From: Ruania alba
GTDB lineage: Bacteria; Actinomycetota; Actinomycetes; Actinomycetales; Beutenbergiaceae
Direction of reading: 5' to 3'
Length of the DNA stretch: 64,000 bases
Assembly (NCBI RefSeq): GCF_900105765.1
Contig: NZ_FNTX01000002.1
Coordinates: forward strand, 62,001-126,000
Positions 26,846 to 35,128 of this stretch are shown here, piece by piece. The notes below the pieces were generated by a model, which was not told the DNA's origin, made no database searches, and saw nothing but the letters and a program-made list of their open reading frames with translations. The position numbers and the translations under genes were made by a program. Each line of letters starts with the position of its first letter. Position 1 is the first letter of the stretch.

Positions 26846-28021
26846 TCACCCGGCCGGATTGTCGCGGGAACTGTCCCGGGCTTGGCGAGCCGAGGCGACG
26901 TCGTCGACCACCAGCACGATGTGCCGCATGCTGGTCAGGACCGACCCGTAGGCGGGCCACAGGTCTCCCGGCAACCCGTCTGCACCCGAGGCGCGGGCAG
27001 CCAGTGCATCGAGTCGGTCGTAGATCGGCTCAACCTCGGCGCCCGGGTCCCGGATGGAGCGACCGGCATCGCGGACGATGGCCACCCATTCGCGGCGGAA
27101 ATCCTCATCCCATCGACTCTCGCCGTAGGTGGACTCCCGCACTGTGCGCGCCAGGTGGCGCAAATGCGAGACCCCTTCGCCGACGCGCGTCAAGATCTCC
27201 TCGTAGCCGACCTCCTCGCGCTCGGAGTCAGCTGTTGTCTGTCCAGCGCGGCCACGCATCGACGAGGGCACATACCGGCGCGGGTTGATCCGGGCGCTCT
27301 CGCGCGCGAACCACACGGACTGCCAGGCGGTGGCGAGCTGCTCATCGATCGATCGCGTCCGGGCTACCCATTCATCGGCACGGTCGGTGTCCCACGAGCC
27401 CTCCAGCTCATCGGCCATCTCGATCAGCGTCTCACCCATCCGGCGGTTGAGGTCGTCCACATGACGCGCCGCCTGCTGGCCCCGCAGCGGCGGCACGATC
27501 AGGAGGTTCACACCGATCCCGACGGCCACACCCACGCCGACCTCGATCAGCCGGTCACCGAGCAACGGGGCCTGATCACCGAAGCCACTGCCGAGGATGA
27601 ACACGGAGGTGGTGGCGATCGCGATCCCTTCATCACGCAACCAGGTGAGTCGCGATCCCGCCAGCCCTACCAGGACGGCGAGTGCAAACGTCCAGACGCT
27701 CACTCCGAGGAACGCACCGACCACGAACGACAGCCCAACTCCCACGCCGGTCGCCACCGTGGTCTGGGCCCCGCGGGAGAGGGACCGGTAGACCGTGGCA
27801 CGAACGGCGAGAAGCGCCGTCCACGGCGCCAGGAAGGGCAGCTGCGAGTCGAGCAGATTCACCGAGATCCACCAGGCTGCCGTCGCGGCAACGACCGACT
27901 TGAGGATCTGGAGAAGGTCGGTCACGAACTCGGGCGTTCGGATCATCGCGATGGCCCGCCGGACTTGCTCCGGACGAAGCCATCTGCGCTGGGACGTCGA
28001 TGGGGTCGGGTGCTGGTCCAC
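26846..28021 (-). CDS. FUSC/aromatic acid exporter family protein
   Basis: A membrane protein of about 391 residues. Roughly six helices lie in the N-terminal half (about 30-180: VVAATAAWWISVNLL, FLAPWTALLAVRATVYRSLS, GVGVGLSFVVGAFLGVSVWTFALAVLVGLAG), and a long cytoplasmic helical domain makes up the rest. This matches the ArAE/FUSC family of putative efflux carriers. The GTG at 28021 is the most upstream plausible start; the ATG 25 codons later is an alternative. It runs convergent to tetR with only three bases between stops. Confidence 0.8.
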   Translation of the reverse strand: MDQHPTPSTSQRRWLRPEQVRRAIAMIRTPEFVTDLLQILKSVVAATAAWWISVNLLDSQLPFLAPWTALLAVRATVYRSLSRGAQTTVATGVGVGLSFVVGAFLGVSVWTFALAVLVGLAGSRLTWLRDEGIAIATTSVFILGSGFGDQAPLLGDRLIEVGVGVAVGIGVNLLIVPPLRGQQAARHVDDLNRRMGETLIEMADELEGSWDTDRADEWVARTRSIDEQLATAWQSVWFARESARINPRRYVPSSMRGRAGQTTADSEREEVGYEEILTRVGEGVSHLRHLARTVRESTYGESRWDEDFRREWVAIVRDAGRSIRDPGAEVEPIYDRLDALAARASGADGLPGDLWPAYGSVLTSMRHIVLVVDDVASARQARDSSRDNPAG

Positions 28022-28065
28022 CTGCCCACGGTATGGCGAGCAACGCAGCAGCAACAGTTGACGAC

Positions 28066-29388
28066 CTACGGGGCGGGCCGGGCGCCGTCGTAGGCCAGGA
28101 ACCGGCGCTGCGTGAGGCCGAGCACGGCGATCGCCACCAGGCACAACGCCCCACCGATGACGGCCGCGAGCCCTTCGCCGAACCAGGACGCCTCCGCACC
28201 CACCACCAGGTCGCCGAGGCGGGGGCCACCAGCGACCACCACGACGAACACGCCCTGCAATCGCCCACGCATGGCATCCGGTGTGGCCGCCTGCAGGATG
28301 GTCTGGCGGAAGATCGAGGAGATCGAGTCGGCCGCACCGGCGACCGCGAGCAGCACGAACGCCGCCACCAACGCCCAGACGATCACCCCGTCCGGAGACG
28401 TCTCCCCCACCAGGAGCAGCACCACCCCGAATCCGATCACCGCGAGCGCGAACACCGCGATCGCACCCACGATCACCTTGCCCTGGGCGCGCACCCCGGA
28501 CAGCCCACCGGAGAGCATGCTGGCCAGCACCGCCCCGACGGCGATCGCGGCCGTGAGCGCGCCCGTGGTCGCCTCTCCCCCGCCGATCAGGACCACCCCG
28601 ACGGCGGGGAAGAGGACCCGAGGCATGGCCAGGATCATCGCGCTCAGGTCGAGCAAGAAGGTCATCCGCAGGTTCGGTCGGGTGCCGAGATAGCGCAACC
28701 CATCGAGCACCGAACGCCAGCCGACCACGCGCCGCGCGGGGGCGCTGCGCTGAGCAGGGCCGTCCTCGTCCGCGTCGTCAGCAGGTTGCGGCGGAATGTC
28801 CGGCAACCGCCACAGCGCATAGAGGGAGGCCGTGAACAACAGCGTGTCCAGGGTGTACGCGATCGGGAACCCCTGCCAGGCCACCAGCACGGCACCCAGC
28901 AGTGGGCCGAGGGTGAGGGCCACATTCCACGCGAGGGTCTGCAGGGCGTTGGCGGCGGCGAGCTGACTGATCGGCACCAGGCGCGGGATGATCGCCGAAC
29001 GCGCCGGGTTGTTCACCGCGCTGGCCGCCGACTGCAGCGCCACGAGTGCGTACAGCAGCTCCACCGACTCCAACTGCAGCCATGCCTGGACGGCAAGCAG
29101 CGCCGTCACCACGAACAGACCGGTGGAGGCCACCAGCGCGACCTTGCGTCGATCGAACTGGTCCACCAGCGCACCGCCGTACAGGCCGAGCACCACCAGT
29201 GGCACCAGGGCGCAGATCCCGAGAATCCCGACGGCGAGGGTGGAGCCGGTCAATGCGTACACCTGCAGACCCACGGCCACCGCCGTCAGCTGGGTGCCGA
29301 GGTTGGAGATTCCGAGCCCCCACCACAGGCGGCGGAACGCGCCCACCCGCAACGGCGCGGTATCGGCGAGCAGGCGAGGCACGATCAC
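28066..29388 (-). CDS. MFS transporter, EntS-like
   Basis: A 12-helix major facilitator of 440 residues, of the MFS_3 type related to enterobactin exporter EntS. Motif A is seen as GALVDQFDRRKVAL, and a conserved AANALQTLAWNVALTLGPLLGAVLVA stretch covers helices 4-5. The central cytoplasmic loop (about 195-225) is acidic and Pro-rich. The GTG start at 29388 is 57 bases from the 3-methyladenine glycosylase stop. Substrate unknown; a siderophore-interacting protein lies 2 kb away, so siderophore export is only a hint. Confidence 0.88.
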   Translation of the reverse strand: MIVPRLLADTAPLRVGAFRRLWWGLGISNLGTQLTAVAVGLQVYALTGSTLAVGILGICALVPLVVLGLYGGALVDQFDRRKVALVASTGLFVVTALLAVQAWLQLESVELLYALVALQSAASAVNNPARSAIIPRLVPISQLAAANALQTLAWNVALTLGPLLGAVLVAWQGFPIAYTLDTLLFTASLYALWRLPDIPPQPADDADEDGPAQRSAPARRVVGWRSVLDGLRYLGTRPNLRMTFLLDLSAMILAMPRVLFPAVGVVLIGGGEATTGALTAAIAVGAVLASMLSGGLSGVRAQGKVIVGAIAVFALAVIGFGVVLLLVGETSPDGVIVWALVAAFVLLAVAGAADSISSIFRQTILQAATPDAMRGRLQGVFVVVVAGGPRLGDLVVGAEASWFGEGLAAVIGGALCLVAIAVLGLTQRRFLAYDGARPAP

Positions 29389-29445
29389 TGAGCCTACGCC
29401 GGTCGACCCCGCCGGCGGATCGCCGGCACCAGGGCCGGGCAGCCT

Positions 29446-30015
29446 TCACGCCACCCGCCAGCACCCCGCCATGTGGTCATCGACCATCCCGGCCGACTGC
29501 ATCAGCGCATACATCGTGGTCGGGCCCACGAACCGGAACCCGCGCTTGCGCAGAGTTTGGCTCATGGCCGTCGACTCCGCTGTGACGGCCGGGACGTCGT
29601 CGAAGCTGCGCGGCCGGGCAGCGGCCTCCGGGGCGAAGGACCACATCAGCGTATCCAGATCGTCTTCGGCCATCTCCTGCACGAGTCGCGCGTTCTCGAT
29701 GGTGGCGACGATCTTCGCCCGGTTGCGGATGATGCCGGCGTCACCCATGAGCCGCTCGATGTCGTCCTCGCCGAATCGCGCCACATCGCCCGGGTCGAAG
29801 CCGGCGAACACTTCGCGGAAGCGGGGCCGCTTGCGCAGGATGGTGATCCAGGAGAGCCCTGCCTGAAAGCCCTCGAGCGCCATCTTCTCGAACAGGGCGC
29901 GGTCGCCGTGCAGCGGGAAACCCCATTCCTCGTCGTGGTAGCGCTCGTACTCGGCGTCCGAGCCGACCCAGCCGCAGCGGGTGCGCCCGTCGGTTCCGGT
30001 GATGAGGGAGTCCAT
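29446..30015 (-). CDS. tag: DNA-3-methyladenine glycosylase I
   Basis: Removes 3-methyladenine from alkylated DNA, starting base-excision repair. At 189 residues it has normal length. Markers are RCGWVGSDAEYERYHDEEWGFPL (zinc Cys and the HDEEWG signature), FQAGLSWITILRKRPRFREVFAGFD, and GFRFVGPTTMYALMQSAGMVDDHMAGC with the C-terminal zinc ligands His and Cys. ATG at 30015; the upstream frame is non-coding. It lies downstream of the radical SAM gene that carries a LexA-like box, so both may respond to DNA damage. Confidence 0.95.
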   Translation of the reverse strand: MDSLITGTDGRTRCGWVGSDAEYERYHDEEWGFPLHGDRALFEKMALEGFQAGLSWITILRKRPRFREVFAGFDPGDVARFGEDDIERLMGDAGIIRNRAKIVATIENARLVQEMAEDDLDTLMWSFAPEAAARPRSFDDVPAVTAESTAMSQTLRKRGFRFVGPTTMYALMQSAGMVDDHMAGCWRVA

Positions 30016-30071
30016 GGGCTCAGGGTAGGCGCGGGCACCGACGTTGGACGGGTGCTGCGCACCCGGCCTGG

Positions 30072-31127
30072 TCAGAACAGGGCCGTCTGCGCGGGCCGCG
30101 GGTCGGCCCGCGCCAGCGCAGCCGGCGCCGGTGGATCCCCGACAGCGTCCGGATCCGTGCGTAGGGTCCACCTCGCCCCACCCTGGGTCTCCTCCCGCAC
30201 AAACCCGTGCTGACGGCGCATCTCACGCACGCGGCCGGAGAGCCACTCGCGGTACTCGGTGCTCGTGTACGACCCACGGCCGAAGAGCGCCCGGTACTTG
30301 GGCACCAGCGCGGGATACTCGCGGGCCAGCCAGGCCATGAACCACTCGCGAGCGCCGGGTCGCAAATGCAGCGGACCGGCGGTCACCCAGGTACCGCCAG
30401 CCTCGCGGATGGCGCCGAACAGTTCGTCCAGGTGCTCGGTCGAATCGGTCAGCCACGGCAGGATCGGCATCGCCATCACCGTCGGCTGCAGCCCGGCGTC
30501 GGCCACAGCACGGATCAGGTCCAGACGCGCCTTCGGGGTCGGGGTCCCGGGCTCGACGCGCTGCTGCAACTGCGGATCGGTGAACGCGAGCGAGACGCCG
30601 ATACCCACATCGACCCGTTCGGCGGCGGCGCTGATCAGCGGCAGGTCCCGCCGCAGCAACGGACCCTTGGTGAGGATGGAGAACGGGGTGCGGGACGCCG
30701 TCAGCGCCTGGATCACCCCCGGCATCAGCCGGTAGCGCCCCTCGGCGCGCATGTACGGATCGGAGTTCGTGCCCAGGGCCACGTGCTCGCGCCGCCAGGA
30801 CGGTTTCGCGACCTCGGCGGCCAGCACCTCGGCCACGTTCGTCTTCACCACGATCTGGGTGTCGAAGTCCGCGCCGGAGTCCAGGTCGAGATACTCGTGG
30901 GTCTTGCGCGCGAAGCAGTAGGAGCACTGATGCAAACAGCCACGCGTGGTGTTGATCGTCCAGGTGAACGGCATGTTCGACCCGCCGGGAACCTTGTTCA
31001 GGGCACTCTTGCAGAGCACCTCGTGGAACGTGACGCCGGCGAACTCCGGGGTGGTGATGCTGCGGATCAGCCCGCGCAGCGGGAGCAGCGCGCCGGCGTC
31101 GGTGGCTTGCTGACCGTCCCATCGCAT
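30072..31127 (-). CDS. Rv2578c family radical SAM protein
   Basis: A radical S-adenosylmethionine protein of 351 residues. The Fe-S motif CxxxCxxC is at Cys64, Cys68 and Cys71 (TRGCLHQCSYCFAR), followed by KTHEYLDLDSGADFDTQIVVK. Further markers are HVALGTNSDPYMRAEGRYRL and SILTKGPLLRRDLPL, as in SplB-like DNA-repair proteins, though direct repair activity is not established for this family. The ATG at 31127 gives MRWDGQQ. A LexA-like palindrome lies eight bases upstream, supporting SOS control. The tail after about 330 is variable. Confidence 0.9.
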   Translation of the reverse strand: MRWDGQQATDAGALLPLRGLIRSITTPEFAGVTFHEVLCKSALNKVPGGSNMPFTWTINTTRGCLHQCSYCFARKTHEYLDLDSGADFDTQIVVKTNVAEVLAAEVAKPSWRREHVALGTNSDPYMRAEGRYRLMPGVIQALTASRTPFSILTKGPLLRRDLPLISAAAERVDVGIGVSLAFTDPQLQQRVEPGTPTPKARLDLIRAVADAGLQPTVMAMPILPWLTDSTEHLDELFGAIREAGGTWVTAGPLHLRPGAREWFMAWLAREYPALVPKYRALFGRGSYTSTEYREWLSGRVREMRRQHGFVREETQGGARWTLRTDPDAVGDPPAPAALARADPRPAQTALF

Positions 31128-31134
31128 ACCGCTA

Positions 31135-31152
31135 TTCGAACATACATTCGAA
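31135..31152 (-). promoter_or_regulatory. LexA-like SOS box
   Basis: Read toward the radical SAM gene, the site is TTCGAATGTATGTTCGAA. It matches the actinobacterial consensus TCGAAC-N4-GTTCGA at 11 of 12 fixed positions and is nearly symmetric. It lies 8 bases before the start codon, a position from which LexA could block transcription. Confidence 0.65.
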
Positions 31153-31188
31153 CTCGAGGTCGAGGAGCAACACACCCCGCCTGCCGAG

Positions 31189-31236
31189 CGCAACCTTGTG
31201 CGGCGTTTCTCGCGAGAAACGCCGCACAAGGTTGCG
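31189..31236. repeat. 48-base perfect palindrome
   Basis: Two 24-base arms with no spacer. The left arm begins CGCAACCTTGTGCGG and ends TTTCTCG at 31212; the right arm is its exact reverse complement. It lies between the siderophore-interacting gene (stop 31313) and the radical SAM gene start. It could form a cruciform or, in RNA, a very stable hairpin ending transcription of the upstream gene; no T-run follows on either strand. Confidence 0.9.
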
Positions 31237-31245
31237 TTCGACGCT

Positions 31246-31300
31246 GGGGGTAGGGGCGCGGGTGGGGGCGGGTCGTGGGGCGTGGGTGGGGCGGGGCGGG
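31246..31300 (+). other. G-run tract with quadruplex potential
   Basis: The plus strand carries at least ten runs of three or more G separated by short loops (GGGGGTAGGGGCGCGGGTGG and onward). It lies between the 48-base palindrome and the stop of the siderophore-interacting gene. It may form a G-quadruplex; the biological role is unknown. Confidence 0.5.
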
Positions 31301-31312
31301 CGTAGACCCAGG

Positions 31313-32158
31313 TCAGGAGTTGCGGGCCTCCTCCTCGGCCTCCATCTGCGCGACCCACTGACGCTTCACGGCACGCCACTGGTCGTCGTTGGTGCCGCGC
31401 TTCCAGTAGCCCGAGGCGTGCAGATCCTCCTTCGGCACCTCCCGCTCGAACCGCAGCAGCGCGCGCAGCTGCTTGACCACACCGGCGTCGCCGTGCACGA
31501 AGGCATGGACGCGGCCCGGTGGGAAGCGCAGCCCCCGCACCGCCTGCACGAGCGCCTCGCCCGGCTCCGCGCCATCGTCGGCCGCCGACCGGTGGATCCA
31601 GGTCACCTGCGCATGGGCCACGGTCAGCAGCGCCTGCTCCTCGCTCGGATCGGCCACCTCGATGAAGGCACGCACCTGCGCCCCTTCGGGCATCGCTTCC
31701 ACCGTGGCGGCGATCGCCGGGAGTGCGCTCTCGTCGCCGACCAGCAAGTGCCAGCCGGCCTCCGGATTCGGGGCATACCCCCGGCCCGGGCCGAGTAGCT
31801 GGACAAGGTCCCCCGGCTGCGCCCGCGCCGCCCACGGGCCGGCGATCCCCTCGTCACCGTGCACCACGAAGTCGATCGTGGCGTGCCCACTCTTGGGGTC
31901 CCAGGCGCGGATCGTGTAGGTACGGTTCACCGGCCAGTCCTCGCCCGAGAGTCGCTCCTTCACCTCGTCGATGTCGAACGGCTCCTGCACACCGGTCCCC
32001 GGTCGCGGCAGGACGACCTTCACATAGGTGTCGGTATAGCCGGCCGGGTCGGTCTCCAGCGGGCCCCCGCCCGGCGCGGAGAGCACGATGCGCACCATGT
32101 GCGGAGTGATCCGCTCGGCCGTCACTACTTCGGCTCGTTGCGCCACCTTCTTGGGCAT
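31313..32158 (-). CDS. Siderophore-interacting protein (ferric-siderophore reductase)
   Basis: A cytosolic FAD-binding reductase of 281 residues that releases iron from siderophores. The FAD motif RTYTIR is at 79-84, HGDEGIAGPWAARAQPGD follows, and the SIP C-terminal domain includes LLVGDESALPAIAATVEAMP and HAFVHGDAG, ending with the ASGYWKRGTNDDQWR signature. The ATG at 32158 gives MPKKVAQRAE. An iron box lies 22 bases upstream, so expression should rise when iron is scarce. It ends in a G-rich, palindromic gap before the radical SAM gene. Confidence 0.94.
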   Translation of the reverse strand: MPKKVAQRAEVVTAERITPHMVRIVLSAPGGGPLETDPAGYTDTYVKVVLPRPGTGVQEPFDIDEVKERLSGEDWPVNRTYTIRAWDPKSGHATIDFVVHGDEGIAGPWAARAQPGDLVQLLGPGRGYAPNPEAGWHLLVGDESALPAIAATVEAMPEGAQVRAFIEVADPSEEQALLTVAHAQVTWIHRSAADDGAEPGEALVQAVRGLRFPPGRVHAFVHGDAGVVKQLRALLRFEREVPKEDLHASGYWKRGTNDDQWRAVKRQWVAQMEAEEEARNS

Positions 32159-32180
32159 GACCAACCTCCCTCTCATCGAC

Positions 32181-32194
32181 TAAGGCAAGCCTAA
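32181..32194 (-). promoter_or_regulatory. IdeR/DtxR-type iron box
   Basis: Read toward the siderophore-interacting gene, the site is TTAGGCTTGCCTTA, matching the core of the actinobacterial iron box (TTAGGNNNNNCCTAA-like). It lies about 22 bases before the start codon, fitting iron-dependent repression. Confidence 0.75.
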
Positions 32195-32224
32195 CCAGAG
32201 ATCGCGGTGAGCCGGTCATGACGT

Positions 32225-32998
32225 GTGCAATGCCACACTCACCAGGTGACCGTCACCGAGCCCGCGCCGGACGTGCTCGTCCACACGTCTCGCACCATGC
32301 GCACCACCTCCACCGTGCTACGGCACGGGACCTCCGCCGTCGTGGTGGACCCGGCCTGGCACGCGGACGAGCTGGACCACCTCGCCGACCTGCTCGCCGA
32401 GCACGACCTCACCCCGACCCTCGGCTGGTCCACCCACGCCCACCACGACCACGTGCTCTGGCACCCGCGCTTCGGCAACGCATCCCGGCTCACCAGCCCG
32501 ACGGCGGCCCGCACCGCCGCCGCGCACCTCACCGAGATCCGCGCTGCCCTCGAGCTGCCGCCCGACCTGCTCGCCCTCGCCGGTCAGGTGCAGGCCCACG
32601 ACGGCGACCGGTTGCCCTGGCCCGGGCCGGAGGTCCAGGTGCTCACGCACCAGGCGCACGCGCCCGGGCACAGCGCCCTGTGGCTGCCGGGATCGGAGGT
32701 GCTCATCGCCGGGGACATGCTCTCCGACGTCGAGATCCCGCTGCTGGAGACCAGCACGCTGGCGGAGTACCGGGCCGGGCTGGACCTGCTCGCACCGCTG
32801 GTGGAACAGGCGCAGGTGCTGATCCCCGGTCACGGCAGGATCGCCCATGCCGGTACCGCCGACTCCCCCATGGCACGACTCGCCGCCGACCGGGCGTATC
32901 TGGACTCGCTGACCGCACCGGGCTCCGACCCACGCCTGCGTCACGCCGATCCCTGGTTGCACGAGGCCCATCGGCAGAATCTGCGACACGCGCAGTGA
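32225..32998 (+). CDS. MBL-fold metallo-hydrolase
   Basis: A metallo-beta-lactamase-fold protein of 257 residues (250 if the GTG at 32246 is used). The metal motif HAHHDH is at 71-76; more ligands are the His in HAPGHSALWLPG, the Asp in IAGDMLSDVEIPLL and the His in LIPGHGRIAH. This resembles glyoxalase II-like or lactonase-like hydrolases; the substrate is unknown. It is divergent from the iron-regulated siderophore gene. Neither start has a strong ribosome-binding site. Confidence 0.85.
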   Translation: MQCHTHQVTVTEPAPDVLVHTSRTMRTTSTVLRHGTSAVVVDPAWHADELDHLADLLAEHDLTPTLGWSTHAHHDHVLWHPRFGNASRLTSPTAARTAAAHLTEIRAALELPPDLLALAGQVQAHDGDRLPWPGPEVQVLTHQAHAPGHSALWLPGSEVLIAGDMLSDVEIPLLETSTLAEYRAGLDLLAPLVEQAQVLIPGHGRIAHAGTADSPMARLAADRAYLDSLTAPGSDPRLRHADPWLHEAHRQNLRHAQ

Positions 32999-33002
32999 CC
33001 AG

Positions 33003-33063
33003 GTCGACGGCCATGCGTCGAGCCGCGCGCCATGGGGCCGAGGCTCGACGCATGCCCGTCGAT
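33003..33063. repeat. Palindromic intergenic element, copy 2
   Basis: An imperfect inverted repeat (GTCGACGGCCATGCGTCGAG and CTCGACGCATGCCCGTCGAT as arms) at the convergent junction of the MBL hydrolase and the acyl-CoA dehydrogenase. It aligns with the element at 9800-9860, including the right flank. Confidence 0.7.
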
Positions 33064-33067
33064 TCGG

Positions 33068-35128
33068 TCAGGCGGTCGACTTCTTCTTCAGGTCCTTCTC
33101 GCTGACCGGCTCGTCCCCGGCCGCGCGCCGCCGCCGCAGGTGATCCTGCGCCTCCCGCTGCCGCTGCGCCTCGACACCGGTGCCGATCACGGCGCCGATG
33201 TGCTTGTCCGTGTAACCGAAGGCCTCCACCAGGCCAAGTGCGTGCGCGCGAAGCCGGGGCAGCAGCCGGTTGATGTAGGAGGTCACGGTACGGGCCCGCT
33301 GGGCCGAGATGCGCCCGTTGATGAGGTACCAGGAGAGGTTCTTCTCGATCGTCACCAGGCCGAACAGGTCCCGCAGCCAGGTGAGCACCTTGCGGGTGTC
33401 CGGGTCGGCGACCGACTCGACCGCTTCGGTGAACGCCTCCCACTGCAGCAGCTCCCCGTGCGCCCGGGCCGCCTCGATCAGGTCGTGCTGGTGCGAGTTG
33501 AACAGGGCGTGCGCCACATCCTGCGGTGCGTCCTTGGCGGCGCGCAGCGCGAGCGCGATCTCCTCCACCATCGATTCCACGCGATCCTCGAGCAGTTCGC
33601 GCTGCACGTCGGCATCGCGCAGCTCTCCTGCTGACCTGGCACGGGATCCCCAGTCCTGGATGGACTGTGCGGCCCGGCGCAGCGGGGTGCGGTGCAGGGT
33701 CATGTCCACTGCTCGGTCGGCCACCCACCGCACCGCTCCGCCGACGTCCATGGTCGCCATCTCACGGCCGTAGTCGGTGAGCAGCCGCTTGCCGACGAGC
33801 TGGAGCAGCACGTGGTTGTCACCCTCGAAGGTGGTGTAGACATCCATGTCCTGGTGCCAGGTGACGAACTTGTTCTCGGCGAGATAGCCGGCGCCGCCGC
33901 ACGCCTCCCGGCTGGTCTGGATGGTGTCCATCGCGAGCCAGGTGCTCAGCGGCTTCGACGCCGCGGCGAGGGTCTCCAAATCCTCGCGATCGCCGTCGTT
34001 GTCGTGATCACCGGAGAAGACCTCGTGGAAGCGCTGGCCGAGCTGGTTGTGCATGAACTGCGCCGCGTACACCCGCGCGAGCAACGGCAGGAGCCGGCGC
34101 TGGTGCTGTTGATAGTCCAGCAGCACGGTCTCGGTGTCGGAGTCGGCACCGGCGAACTGACGGCGTTCGTTGCCGTAGCGGATGGCCGTCGCCAGGGCCA
34201 TCTTGGCGACCACCACGGCCGAACCACCGAGGGAGACGCGCCCCTGCACCAGGGTGCCGAGCATGGTGAAGAAGCGGCGCCCGGGGCTCTCGATCGGGGA
34301 ACTGTAGGTGCCGTCGGCGGCGACGTCGCCGTACCGGTTCAGCAGGTTCTCTCGCGGCACGCGGACGTGGTCGAAGGCGAGCCGGCCGTTGTCGACCCCG
34401 TTCAGGCCGCCCTTGATGCCGTCGTCCTCTCCGGTTACGCCGGTCAGGAACGGGCCGGCGGTGCCGTCCGCCTGAGCCTCGCGGATGGGCACGTAGAAGG
34501 CGTGCACGCCGTGGTTCACGCCACCGGTGATGAGCTGGGCGAACACGACGGCGGCCGTCCCGTGATCAGCGGCGTTGCCGATGTAGTCCTTCCAGGCCCC
34601 GCGGAACGGGGTGTGGATCTCGAACTCCTGCGTGGCCGGGTCGTAGGTGGCGGTGGTGCCGATCGCGGCGACGTCACTGCCGTGCCCGGTCTCGGTCATC
34701 GCGAAGCATCCAGGCACGTCCAGGCTCATCGCCCCCGGCAGGAACCGGTCGTGGTGACTGTCAGTGCCCAGGTGCAGGATCGCCGCACCGAAGAGGCCCC
34801 ACTGCACCCCGCACTTGATCTGCAGGGAGGGGTCGGCCACCACCAGCTCTTCGAACCCGGCCAGGTTGCCGCCCGGGTCCTGACCGCCGCCAAGGCGCTC
34901 GGGGAAGGCGCGATTCACGACGCCGATCTCCACGAGCTGGCGGGCCTGCTCGAGCACCCGCGCACGATGGGCGTCCACATCGAGCCCCTCGGTCCGGCGC
35001 AGCCGGTCGTCCAGGAGAACGTCGCGGACCTCGCGGCGGTACTCGCCCCAGCGTCCGTCGATCAGGTCGGCCACGGCGGACGTGTCCAGGGTGAGGTCTG
35101 CCGCGGCCGTGCGGGTGGTGGTACTCAT
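33068..35128 (-). CDS. Acyl-CoA dehydrogenase, FadE5-like
   Basis: A flavin-dependent acyl-CoA dehydrogenase of 686 residues, introducing a trans-2 double bond in fatty acyl-CoA. Markers are FAMTETGHGSDVAAIGTTATYD (FAD/substrate loop), GGLNGVDNGRLAFDHVRVPRENLLN and QTSREACGGAGYLAENKF; YTTFEGDNHVLLQLVGKRLL resembles acyl-CoA oxidases and long FadE proteins. It is longer than mycobacterial FadE5 (about 611 residues). The ATG at 35128 overlaps the tetR stop (ATGA). The thiolase, fabG4-like and MaoC genes divergent to it reproduce the M. tuberculosis Rv0241c-Rv0244c gene set. Confidence 0.9.
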   Translation of the reverse strand: MSTTTRTAAADLTLDTSAVADLIDGRWGEYRREVRDVLLDDRLRRTEGLDVDAHRARVLEQARQLVEIGVVNRAFPERLGGGQDPGGNLAGFEELVVADPSLQIKCGVQWGLFGAAILHLGTDSHHDRFLPGAMSLDVPGCFAMTETGHGSDVAAIGTTATYDPATQEFEIHTPFRGAWKDYIGNAADHGTAAVVFAQLITGGVNHGVHAFYVPIREAQADGTAGPFLTGVTGEDDGIKGGLNGVDNGRLAFDHVRVPRENLLNRYGDVAADGTYSSPIESPGRRFFTMLGTLVQGRVSLGGSAVVVAKMALATAIRYGNERRQFAGADSDTETVLLDYQQHQRRLLPLLARVYAAQFMHNQLGQRFHEVFSGDHDNDGDREDLETLAAASKPLSTWLAMDTIQTSREACGGAGYLAENKFVTWHQDMDVYTTFEGDNHVLLQLVGKRLLTDYGREMATMDVGGAVRWVADRAVDMTLHRTPLRRAAQSIQDWGSRARSAGELRDADVQRELLEDRVESMVEEIALALRAAKDAPQDVAHALFNSHQHDLIEAARAHGELLQWEAFTEAVESVADPDTRKVLTWLRDLFGLVTIEKNLSWYLINGRISAQRARTVTSYINRLLPRLRAHALGLVEAFGYTDKHIGAVIGTGVEAQRQREAQDHLRRRRAAGDEPVSEKDLKKKSTA

